Part shown: in pieces, positions 32,537 through 39,022 of the stretch
Numbering within the stretch: position 1 is the first letter of the stretch
Layout: each line of letters opens with the position of its first letter
Assembly: GCA_035541895.1 (NCBI GenBank)
Contig: DATKMK010000052.1
Coordinates: 1 to 39,022 of the forward strand
Source: DATKMK01 sp035541895
Lineage (GTDB): Bacteria; Desulfobacterota; Binatia; HRBIN30; JACQVA1
DNA length: 39,022 bases
Reading direction: 5' to 3'
Made by a program: the position numbers and the translations under genes
Notes under the pieces: generated by a model
Seen by the model: the letters and a program-made list of their open reading frames with translations, nothing else
What the model was told of the DNA's origin: nothing
Databases searched by the model: none

Positions 32537-33634
32537 TCAACCGCTGCCTTCGATGGCCTGATCGATCTCGCCACGGACGCCGTCGTCAGTCTCCCGGCCG
32601 CGATGATCACTCAGCGCCCGGCGCGCGGATGGGGTGCCGATCGCGCCCAACGCCCACGCCGCGTGCGCACGCACGAGCGCCGATGGGTCGCGCGTCAACG
32701 CAACGCCGAGATGCGGTACCGCTTCTGGGTTGGCGGTGTTGCCGAGCGCGACCGCGACGTTGCGCACGAAGCAGTCGCGACTGGCGCGGCTGATCGCGGT
32801 TGCTGCGAATCGCCGCTCGTACTCGCCGCGATCGAGGGCCAACAGGCCGGGAAGGTGCGGTGACAGATCGCGGCCGTCGCGTGCTGGCTGCTTGTCGTTC
32901 CACGGACACACGTCCTGGCAGACATCACAACCGAAAATCCAGTTGCCGATTTGCCGACGGAGTTGGCGCGGGATCACGCCGCGGAATTCGATCGTCAGGT
33001 ACGAGATGCACAGACGCGCGTCCATGACGTAGTCGTCTTTCAGCGCGCCGGTGGGGCACAACTCCAAGCAGCGCCGGCACGTGCCGCAGTGATCGGGGAC
33101 GATCGGCTCGGGATCGAGTTCGAGATCGGTGAAGATCTCACCAAGGAAGAACCACGAGCCGTGGTGTTGATGCAGCGTCATCGTGTTTTTCCCGAACCAG
33201 CCGATGCCGCCGAGCCGTGCCCACTCGCGTTCGAGCACCGGACCGGTGTCAACGTACGCGCACGTGGCGCCGCCGCGGCGGCGGATCGCCATGGCAAGTT
33301 GCTCCAGTTTGCTCAGCACGACGTCGTGGTAGTCGGGGCCGGCGGCGTACGCCGCGATGCGCCCGCGCAGCTCGGTGCGCCAGTCGATCGGCGGCGGTCG
33401 CACCGGATGGTACGGAAATCCGACGGTCACGACACTCCGGGCCTCCGCGAACGTTCGCCATGGCTCGAGGCGCTTCTTCAGCCCGCGGCCGAGGTACGAC
33501 ATCGTTCCGGCGTTCCCGTCGCGCAGCCATTCGCGGACGAACTCCCCGTGCGGCGGCGGTTGCACCGGCGCGAAGCCGCACAGCACGAAGCCGAGTCCTT
33601 GGGCGTCCCGACGAATGGCCGCTTTGAGTTCCAT
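32537..33634 (-). CDS. queG: Epoxyqueuosine reductase
   Basis: A 365-residue B12- and iron-sulfur-dependent enzyme that performs the last step of queuosine synthesis, reducing epoxyqueuosine in tRNA. The start at 33634 (MELKAAIRRDAQGLGFVLCG) gives the canonical N-terminus; a longer frame to 33712 is open but not conserved-looking. The catalytic Asp lies in YVDTGPVLER. Two [4Fe-4S] motifs are CGTCRRCLELCP and FGCDVCQDVCPW. C-terminal HEAT-like repeats (VAVALGNTANPEAVPHLGVAL and following) help bind tRNA. With metH it is the second cobalamin-dependent enzyme in the window, consistent with a B12-replete cell. It is divergent from the SDR at 33762. Confidence 0.95.
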   Translation of the reverse strand: MELKAAIRRDAQGLGFVLCGFAPVQPPPHGEFVREWLRDGNAGTMSYLGRGLKKRLEPWRTFAEARSVVTVGFPYHPVRPPPIDWRTELRGRIAAYAAGPDYHDVVLSKLEQLAMAIRRRGGATCAYVDTGPVLEREWARLGGIGWFGKNTMTLHQHHGSWFFLGEIFTDLELDPEPIVPDHCGTCRRCLELCPTGALKDDYVMDARLCISYLTIEFRGVIPRQLRRQIGNWIFGCDVCQDVCPWNDKQPARDGRDLSPHLPGLLALDRGEYERRFAATAISRASRDCFVRNVAVALGNTANPEAVPHLGVALTRDPSALVRAHAAWALGAIGTPSARRALSDHRGRETDDGVRGEIDQAIEGSG

Positions 33635-33748
33635 CGCTGACGACCGAGCGTACCATGCGTACGCGATGGACGAGAATCGGCGGCGAGAGTCGGTTGACTT
33701 CGCGCCATGCACGCGTTTTACACACCGGCGACTTCAACGTCGCGCACC

Positions 33749-33754
33749 AAGGAG
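33749..33754 (+). promoter_or_regulatory. Ribosome binding site deciding the 33762 start
   Basis: AAGGAG sits 7 nt before the ATG at 33762. It rules against the much longer upstream open frame, which overlaps queG antisense. Confidence 0.6.
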
Positions 33755-33761
33755 ACGGACG

Positions 33762-34664
33762 ATGGCAGACATTCGATATGACGGCCGGGTCGCGGTGATC
33801 ACCGGCGCCGGCGGCGGTTTGGGCAAGACCTACGCGCTGATGCTCGCCGGCCGCGGGGCGAAGGTCGTGGTCAACGACCTTGGCGGAAAGGCCGACGGCA
33901 CGGGTGCCAGTCACGGCGCGGCTGATCAGACGGCGCAAGAGATTCGTGCCGCGGGCGGGGAGGCGATCGCCAACTACGACAGTGTGTCCACGCCCGAAGG
34001 CGGCGAGGCAATCACCAAGGCCGCCCTCGACGCGTTCGGCCGCGTCGACATCGTGATCAACAACGCCGGCATCTTGCGCGACAAGACTTTCGCGAAGATG
34101 ACGCCGGATGAGTTGAACGCGGTGCTCGATGTGCACCTCAAGGGCGCGTTCTACGTCACCCAGCCTGCCTTTCGGGTGATGAAGGAGCAGAACTACGGTC
34201 GCATCGTGGTGACCGCGTCGGCCGCCGGTTTGTTCGGCAACTTCGGCCAGACCAACTACGGCGCCGCAAAGATGGGTCTGGTGGGCCTGTCGAATGTGCT
34301 CGCCATCGAAGGCGCCAAGAACAACATCATGTGCAACGCGATCGCGCCGATCGCCAAGACGCGCATGACTGAGCAATTGCTCGGACCCCTGGCGGAATTC
34401 GTCAAGCCGGAACTCGTCACGCCGCTGGTTGCGTATCTGGTGTCGGAGCAGTGCGCCGTGACGCACAATGTTTTCTCGGTCGGCGGCGGTCGCTACGCGC
34501 GCATCTTCGTCGGCCTCACGCCCGGCTGGTTTGCCGGCAAGGATAACGCGCCGAGCGTCGAGGACATCGCCGAGCATCTCGACGAGATTCGCAATCCGGA
34601 CGGCTACATCATTCCGGACGGCATCGGGGACGAAATGCGCCAGATCGCCAAGCTGTTGCGCTAG
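33762..34664 (+). CDS. SDR, MFE-2-type (3R)-hydroxyacyl-CoA dehydrogenase
   Basis: A 300-residue SDR resembling the dehydrogenase module of peroxisomal multifunctional enzyme type 2 (HSD17B4). It begins MADIRYDGRVAVITGAGGGLGK with the GAGGGLG cofactor motif, followed by the MFE-2-type insertion NDLGGKADGTGASHGAADQT, NNAGILRDKTFAKM, and the catalytic Ser153, Tyr166 and Lys170 (TNYGAAK). It probably oxidises (3R)-hydroxyacyl-CoA with NAD+ in the beta-oxidation of branched or sterol-derived acyl-CoAs; the hydratase and SCP2 modules of eukaryotic MFE-2 are absent. The next genes (racemase, HMGCS-like fusion, acyl-CoA dehydrogenase) support this. A terminator-like structure lies ~70 nt downstream. 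Confidence 0.9.
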   Translation: MADIRYDGRVAVITGAGGGLGKTYALMLAGRGAKVVVNDLGGKADGTGASHGAADQTAQEIRAAGGEAIANYDSVSTPEGGEAITKAALDAFGRVDIVINNAGILRDKTFAKMTPDELNAVLDVHLKGAFYVTQPAFRVMKEQNYGRIVVTASAAGLFGNFGQTNYGAAKMGLVGLSNVLAIEGAKNNIMCNAIAPIAKTRMTEQLLGPLAEFVKPELVTPLVAYLVSEQCAVTHNVFSVGGGRYARIFVGLTPGWFAGKDNAPSVEDIAEHLDEIRNPDGYIIPDGIGDEMRQIAKLLR

Positions 34665-34709
34665 CGCCGCTGCCGGCGCACCGCCGTGCGCCCGCTTCGT
34701 CCGCCCACG

Positions 34710-34739
34710 TTGACAATTCCGAAGACCGCGTGGTAACCG
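34710..34739 (+). promoter_or_regulatory. Possible sigma-70 promoter before the racemase gene
   Basis: A perfect TTGACA (34710-34715) is followed, after 17-18 nt, by only a weak -10 (GTAACC/TAACCG). The 145-nt gap is unusually long for this region. Overlap with the terminator-like hairpin weakens the case. Confidence 0.25.
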
Positions 34740-34774
34740 GAACGCTCGTTAGGTGAATCCCGATTCGGTTTTTT
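34735..34774 (+). terminator. Probable intrinsic terminator after the MFE-2-type SDR
   Basis: AACCGGA (34735-34741) can pair with TTCGGTT (34764-34770, one G-U), and T's continue to 34774 (TTTTTT in total, then C). The loop is long, so the hairpin is modest, but the U-tract position is right for ending the upstream transcript. Confidence 0.4.
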
Positions 34775-34809
34775 CTTGAGAACAATTCGCGCGATGTGAA
34801 GGAGCGTCC

Positions 34810-35934
34810 GTGCCGCCGATCCAGGGTCTGAAACTGCTCGATCTCTCCCGCCAACTTCCGGGACCGTTTGCCTCGATGCTGCTGGCCGATCTCGGCGTCG
34901 ATGTGTTGGTGATCGCGGCGCCCAACGACGTCATGGGCGTCGGCATCCCGATGATCCAGCGCAACAAGCGCAGCATGACGCTCAACCTGAAGTCGCCCGA
35001 GGGCAAAGATATCTTCAATCGTTTGGCGAAAGACGCCGATGTCATCCTCGAAGGCTTTCGGCCCGGCGTGACCGAGCGTCTCGGTATCGACTACCCGACG
35101 ATGGCGAAGCTCAACCCCCGCCTCGTCTACTGCTCGATCTCGGGCTATGGGCAGGACGGTCCGTACCGCGACAAAGTTGGGCACGACATCAACTACCTCG
35201 GGTACGCCGGCGTGCTCGGGGTGTCAGGCGCACCCGACGGGCCGCCGATCTCCGCCGGCGTGCAGATCGCCGACATCGGCGGCGGCGCGCAGATGGCTGT
35301 GATCGGCATTCTGACTGCGCTGCTTGCCCGTGCACAGACCGGTCGCGGGCAATTTGTCGACGTCTCGATGATGGACGGCGCGGTGTCGTGGAACGTGTTC
35401 CACATCCTCATGCATCTCATCTCCGGCCAGCAGCCGCAGCGTGGCAAGACGCGCCTCACCGGTCATCATCCGTGTTACGCGGTGTACGAAACCAAGGACG
35501 GCAAGTACGTCACCGTCGGCGCGCTCGAAGAACACTTTTGGAAGAATCTCTGCACGGCGCTGGGCGTCGAGGAGTTCATCCCCGACGAGTTCGCCGAAGG
35601 TCCACGCCGCGAAGAAATGTTTCGCGTCATCCGCACCAAGTTCGAGAGCAAGACCCAGAGAGAGTGGCTCGACACCCTCGGTCCGATCGACATCTGCTTC
35701 GGACCGGTAAACGATATCGCCGAGGTGTTCGAGGATCCGCAGGTGAAACATCGCGGGCTGTTGCCGGTGATCGACGGGCAACGCACGCTCGCCTCGCCGT
35801 TGAAATTCTCCGAAACCCCACCGCGAACGCCGTCGCTGCCGCCCGAGTTCGGCCAACACACCGCCGAGGTGTTGCAGCAACTGGGATTCGGCGCCGCCGA
35901 TGTTGAGCGCTTGAAGGCGGCGCGGGTCATATAG
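34810..35934 (+). CDS. CaiB/BaiF family, alpha-methylacyl-CoA racemase-like
   Basis: A 374-residue class III CoA-transferase-superfamily protein. The catalytic pair of alpha-methylacyl-CoA racemase is present at equivalent positions: His125 in KVGHDINYLGYAG and Asp155 in ADIGGGAQM, spaced 30 residues as in the mycobacterial enzyme MCR (His126/Asp156). This, together with NPRLVYCSISGYGQDGPYRD, points to a racemase interconverting (2R)/(2S)-methylacyl-CoA rather than a CoA transferase. The GTG start at 34810 has AAGGAG at 34799-34804. In branched fatty acid and sterol side-chain breakdown the racemase supplies the 2S form needed by acyl-CoA dehydrogenases, which fits the downstream dehydrogenase. 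A CoA-transferase role is the alternative. Confidence 0.88.
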   Translation: MPPIQGLKLLDLSRQLPGPFASMLLADLGVDVLVIAAPNDVMGVGIPMIQRNKRSMTLNLKSPEGKDIFNRLAKDADVILEGFRPGVTERLGIDYPTMAKLNPRLVYCSISGYGQDGPYRDKVGHDINYLGYAGVLGVSGAPDGPPISAGVQIADIGGGAQMAVIGILTALLARAQTGRGQFVDVSMMDGAVSWNVFHILMHLISGQQPQRGKTRLTGHHPCYAVYETKDGKYVTVGALEEHFWKNLCTALGVEEFIPDEFAEGPRREEMFRVIRTKFESKTQREWLDTLGPIDICFGPVNDIAEVFEDPQVKHRGLLPVIDGQRTLASPLKFSETPPRTPSLPPEFGQHTAEVLQQLGFGAADVERLKAARVI

Positions 35935-35960
35935 TTTCGAAGAACGACGGGGTTGTTTTC

Positions 35961-37364
35961 ATGGCCGGCGTCACCGGATTCGGCTCCTACATTCCGCGCT
36001 ACCGACTGCCGCGCGAAGTGATCGCGAAGGAGTGGGGCCAATCGTCGATGGGCGGCGAGAAAGCGGTGGCCAACCACGACGAAGATAGTCTGACCCTCGC
36101 GATCAATGCTGCCACCAACTGTTTTGCCGACACCTCGCCAGTCAGGTTGGATGCCGTGTTTTTCGCCTCGACGACCTCGCCGTATCGCGAGAAGCAAGCC
36201 GCGGCGACCGTCGCGGCCGTGCTCGATACCGGCCCGCGAGTTCGCACCGCCGATTTCACCGACAGCTTGCGCGCCGGCACGTCGGCGCTCCGCGCGGGTC
36301 TCGATGGGCTCAGCGCGGGAGCGAAGACGGTCATGCTATGCGCCGGCGATTGTCGTATGGGCGAACCGGACAGCCCAGCCGAGCAAAACTACGGCGACGC
36401 CGGCGCCGCGGTGCTGCTGGGCAACACCGGCGTGATCGCCGAGGTGCTCGGCGCGTTCAGCGTGAGCGAAGACTTTCACGGCACCTGGCGTACCGAGGAG
36501 CAAGACTACCTGCATTCATTTCCCGGCGCATTCGAGACCAAGTTCGGCTATGCCCGCTTCGTCACTGCGGCGATTCGCGGGGTGCTGAAGGAAACCGACC
36601 TCAACGCCCCCCAAATCTCCACTGCGGTGATTGCGGCTCCGAATCCCCGCGCGCTGGTGGGCGTCGCCAAGGCGGTTGGACTCGATCCCAAGAAGCAGAT
36701 CGGCGACACGTTGTGGGCGCTGCTCGGCGACACCGGCACGACCCAGCCGCTGCTGTTGCTCGCGGCGGCGCTCGAACGCGCCCAGCCGGGCGAGATCATC
36801 CTACTGGCGAGCTATGGCGACGGGGGTGACGCCTTCGTGTTCAAAGTGACCGACGCCATCGCCACCTATCGCACGGCACGCAGCATCTATTCGCAAATCG
36901 AAACCAAGCGTCCTCTCGCGTCGTATGGTAAGTACGCCCGCTTTCGAAAGTTGATCCGCAAGGACGCCACCGCCATGGACGTATCGACGCCGGTGGTGTT
37001 GTTCCGCGACCAGAAAGCCGTCCTGCCGCTCTATGGCGGCAAGTGTCCGCGGTGCCGGATCGTCCAGTTTCCGAAACATCGCATTTGCGTCGAATGCGGC
37101 GATCGCGAGGGGTTGGAAGAAGTGAAGCTGTCACGTCGCGGATCGTTGTTCACCTTCACCAACGATTTTCTGTTCGAGTCGCCCGATCAGCCGGTGACGC
37201 ACGCGGTGGTGGAGTTGGATGGCGGCGGGCGGATCTACGTGCAGATGACCGATTGCCCGGCCGAACAAGTCGAGATCGACATGCCGCTGGAATTGACGTT
37301 CCGCAAGTACCACGAGGGATTCGGCATGAACAACTACTTCTGGAAAGCGCGTCCCGCCGCGTGA
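35961..37364 (+). CDS. HMG-CoA synthase-like thiolase-fold protein fused to DUF35 zinc-ribbon/OB domain
   Basis: A 467-residue fusion. Residues 1-~330 resemble the HMG-CoA synthase/KAS III branch of the thiolase fold (GFGSYIPRYRLPRE start, AAATVAAVLD, CAGDCRMGEPDSPAEQNYGDAGAAVLLG, EDFHGTWR). Residues ~350-467 form a DUF35 domain with a rubredoxin-like zinc ribbon (Cys362, Cys365, Cys376, Cys379) and an OB-fold that usually binds acyl-CoA. Where HMGCS has N-A-C-Y-G-G this protein reads D-S-L-R-A-G, with Leu103 at the catalytic-Cys position, so conventional condensation through an acyl-thioester enzyme intermediate looks impossible. A retro-aldol or scaffold role, analogous to Ltp2-ChsH2 aldolases in sterol side-chain cleavage, is one inference. 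It begins 26 nt after the racemase gene. Confidence 0.82.
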   Translation: MAGVTGFGSYIPRYRLPREVIAKEWGQSSMGGEKAVANHDEDSLTLAINAATNCFADTSPVRLDAVFFASTTSPYREKQAAATVAAVLDTGPRVRTADFTDSLRAGTSALRAGLDGLSAGAKTVMLCAGDCRMGEPDSPAEQNYGDAGAAVLLGNTGVIAEVLGAFSVSEDFHGTWRTEEQDYLHSFPGAFETKFGYARFVTAAIRGVLKETDLNAPQISTAVIAAPNPRALVGVAKAVGLDPKKQIGDTLWALLGDTGTTQPLLLLAAALERAQPGEIILLASYGDGGDAFVFKVTDAIATYRTARSIYSQIETKRPLASYGKYARFRKLIRKDATAMDVSTPVVLFRDQKAVLPLYGGKCPRCRIVQFPKHRICVECGDREGLEEVKLSRRGSLFTFTNDFLFESPDQPVTHAVVELDGGGRIYVQMTDCPAEQVEIDMPLELTFRKYHEGFGMNNYFWKARPAA

Positions 37365-37402
37365 GCGATTCGTGCGGGTGACTAGTGATTTGGGAGGAAT
37401 GA

Positions 37403-38548
37403 ATGGATTTCGGATTCAGTGAAGAGCAAGAAATGCTGCGGCAGAGCGCGCGCCAGTTCCTCGAGAGCGAGTGCGCGATGACGCATGTGCGGAAAATGAT
37501 GGACGACGATCGCGGCTACTCCGAGGAGCAATGGACCAAGATGGCCGGCCTCGGATGGCAGGGGCTGATCATTCCGGAGGACTTCGGCGGTGCCGGCTTG
37601 AACATGGTCGACCTCATCGTCGTGCTCGAAGAGATGGGCCGCGTGGTCATGCCCGGTCCGTTCTTCGCGACCGTGATGTTCGGCGCCTATCCACTGCTGC
37701 TCGGCGGCAGCAAGGCGCAGCAGAAGAAGTACCTGCCCGGGCTCGCCGACGGCAGCCTCAAGGCGACGCTGGCGCAAGTGGAAGAGAGCGGCCGCTGGGA
37801 TGCGCCCGGCATTATGCTGCCCGCCAAGAAGACGGGCGCGGGCTTCGAACTCACCGGCACCAAGTTGTTCGTCCACGATGCACACAACGCCGATCTGTTG
37901 GTGGTGCCCGCCCGCACATCTGGGAAAAGCGAAAAGGGCGTCACGTTGTTCCTGGTCGATGCCAAGGCGCCGGGTGTCTCGGTTACCTTGCTCAAGACGA
38001 TGGATCAGACCCGCAAGCTGTGCGAGGTCAACTTTGCCAACGTCGCCGTCGGCAAGGATGCGGTGCTGGGAAAAGTCGGCGCCGGTTGGCCGCTGCTCGA
38101 TCGCATCGTCGATCGCGCCAAGGTCGCACTGTGCGGCGAGATGTGCGGCGGGGCGCAGAAGGTGCTCGAAATGAGTGTCGACTACGCCAAGGTGCGCGAG
38201 CAGTTCGGCAAGCCGATCGGCAGCTTTCAGGCGATCCAGCACAAGTGCGCCAACATGATGGTGCAAGTCGAGAGTTCGAAATCGGCGACCTACTACGCGG
38301 CGTGGGCGGTGGCCAACGACGTGTCGGAAGCGCACCTCGCGTCGTGCATGGCCAAGGCCTACTGTTCCGATGCGTACCGCATGGTGAGCGGTGAGGGCAT
38401 CCAGATTCACGGCGGGATCGGGTTCACCTGGGAGCACCCGGCGCACCTGTACCTCAAGCGGGCGCGCAGCTCACGGGTGCTGCTCGGCGGTCCCGATTTC
38501 CACCGCGAGATCGTCGCGCGGCTGGCCGGCATCACGCCGCCCGTCTAG
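37403..38548 (+). CDS. Acyl-CoA dehydrogenase family protein
   Basis: A 381-residue FAD-dependent dehydrogenase introducing an alpha,beta double bond in an acyl-CoA. It starts MDFGFSEEQEMLRQSARQFLE after GGGAGGA (37392-37398). The mid-domain has LAQVEESGRWD (where classical enzymes have A-x-T-E-x-x-x-G-S-D) and GKPIGSFQAIQHKCANMM. The C-terminus has GIQIHGGIGFTWEHPAHLYLKRA, typical of the subclass related to FadE-type subunits that form alpha2beta2 heteromers in sterol side-chain degradation. No partner subunit is adjacent, so it could be a homotetramer or pair with a distant gene. It ends the branched acyl-CoA module. Confidence 0.92.
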   Translation: MDFGFSEEQEMLRQSARQFLESECAMTHVRKMMDDDRGYSEEQWTKMAGLGWQGLIIPEDFGGAGLNMVDLIVVLEEMGRVVMPGPFFATVMFGAYPLLLGGSKAQQKKYLPGLADGSLKATLAQVEESGRWDAPGIMLPAKKTGAGFELTGTKLFVHDAHNADLLVVPARTSGKSEKGVTLFLVDAKAPGVSVTLLKTMDQTRKLCEVNFANVAVGKDAVLGKVGAGWPLLDRIVDRAKVALCGEMCGGAQKVLEMSVDYAKVREQFGKPIGSFQAIQHKCANMMVQVESSKSATYYAAWAVANDVSEAHLASCMAKAYCSDAYRMVSGEGIQIHGGIGFTWEHPAHLYLKRARSSRVLLGGPDFHREIVARLAGITPPV

Positions 38549-38631
38549 ACATCTCCTTAATTAGTTGTATGATTCATCTATAAAGTCCATGACGGCGAAA
38601 GCCCGGCCATGGCAAGCGAGGCGTGGTGGCT

Positions 38632-39022
38632 ATGGCGTTTGACCTGGTTGTGCGTGGCGGCACCGTGATCGACGGATCCGGTGGTGAGCCTGTCGTCCAG
38701 GACGTGGGTATCGATGGTGACCGCATCACGGCGGTCGGCCGCGGGCTGGGCCCGGGGAGCGAGGAGATCGACGCGTCCGGCCGGCTCGTGACCCCCGGTT
38801 TCGTCGACATCCACACGCATTACGACGGCCAGATCACCTGGGAGAACCGGCTGGCTCCGTCGTCGGGTCACGGCGTGACGACCGTCGTGATGGGCAACTG
38901 CGGAGTCGGGTTCGCGCCGTCGCGCTCCGAGCACCGCCAGGCCCTGGTCAAGCTGATGGAGGGCGTGGAGGACATCCCCGAAGTCGTCATGACGGCGGGC
39001 GTGCCGTGGACCTGGGAGACGT
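38632..39022 (+). CDS. Amidohydrolase (N-acyl-D-amino-acid deacylase-like), 3' end outside window
   Basis: The frame from ATG 38632 is open to the window end (130 codons). It reads MAFDLVVRGGTVIDGSGG, then ASGRLVTPGFVDIHTHYDGQ, the amidohydrolase metal motif HxH at His61/His63, followed by LAPSSGHGVTTVVMGNCGVG. This is the start of the D-aminoacylase / N-acyl-D-amino-acid amidohydrolase family (normally ~480-580 residues), which hydrolyses N-acyl-D-amino acids or related amides using zinc. The N-terminus looks complete; a GTG two codons upstream (38626) is an alternative start. It lies 83 nt after the dehydrogenase behind a short AT-rich stretch (38551-38585). Confidence 0.85.
   Translation, partial: MAFDLVVRGGTVIDGSGGEPVVQDVGIDGDRITAVGRGLGPGSEEIDASGRLVTPGFVDIHTHYDGQITWENRLAPSSGHGVTTVVMGNCGVGFAPSRSEHRQALVKLMEGVEDIPEVVMTAGVPWTWET

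Noticed and set aside
33357..33761. An N-terminal extension of the MFE-2-type SDR
   Set aside because: It is antisense to queG and replaced by a start at 33762 that has a perfect AAGGAG site and the normal SDR N-terminus.
37382..38446. A 354-codon minus-strand open frame over the acyl-CoA dehydrogenase
   Set aside because: It is antisense to a clear ACAD and its translation is typical of a shadow frame (HHVGAL, HFEHLL patterns).

Overview
The window is GC-rich bacterial chromosomal DNA with densely packed genes and very short intergenic gaps. Two adjacent exported proteins end in a proline/threonine-rich linker and a cysteine-bracketed double EF-hand module of the form GDCNxDGxxxVDEL...ALNGC. 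From memory I associate this module with uncultivated lineages split from Deltaproteobacteria, especially Candidatus Binatota (Desulfobacterota_B). The lipid- and acyl-CoA-oxidation genes at both ends, PilT/PilU and the B12-dependent methionine synthase also fit. The lineage is an inference; no rRNA or other phylogenetic marker is present.

Layout. (1) 1-8553, plus strand: a 5'-truncated aldehyde dehydrogenase, an APH-fold phosphotransferase, a conserved protein resembling DUF7064/7065 families, a small lipoprotein, an M28-like peptidase with an altered active site, a DoxX-like membrane protein, a beta-lactamase-fold hydrolase, a VOC protein and an SDR. (2) 8663-9832, minus: a PIG-V-like membrane glycosyltransferase. 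(3) 10058-14147, plus: a YVTN beta-propeller and a right-handed beta-helix protein, both exported and both ending in the EF-hand module. (4) 14194-15264, minus: an MBL-fold lipoprotein; then metH on plus (15425-18949), with a 25-bp tandem repeat just upstream. (5) 19143-25744, minus: tldD, pmbA, rlpA and a CPBP protease, then pilT and pilU. A near-consensus sigma-54 promoter lies just upstream of pilT. (6) 25840-27236, plus: a small unknown protein and a DHH phosphoesterase; then a DUF1232 protein on minus. (7) 27953-31557, plus: a third exported protein with a very long Thr/Pro-rich linker and a beta-helix, then agmatine deiminase. (8) 31562-33634, minus: a GST with a C-terminal extension and queG. 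(9) 33762-39022, plus: an acyl-CoA oxidation cluster (MFE-2-type SDR, alpha-methylacyl-CoA racemase, an HMG-CoA-synthase-like protein fused to a zinc-ribbon/OB domain, an acyl-CoA dehydrogenase), then the start of an amidohydrolase cut by the window end.

How they fit together. Region 9 looks like a module for degrading alpha-methyl-branched acyl-CoAs (sterol side chain, isoprenoid or branched fatty acid). The racemase fixes C2 stereochemistry, the dehydrogenase desaturates, and the SDR oxidises the 3-hydroxyacyl-CoA. The HMGCS-like/DUF35 fusion may do the C-C bond step, although its nucleophilic cysteine appears to be replaced. Region 1 looks like oxidation of an alcohol- or aldehyde-bearing hydrophobic compound. 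The three exported proteins form a surface repertoire of unknown purpose. The most notable signals are the dockerin-like modules without a visible cohesin, the Cys-less thiolase-fold fusion, the M28 homologue with Gly-His in place of Glu-Glu, and the sigma-54 promoter at pilT.
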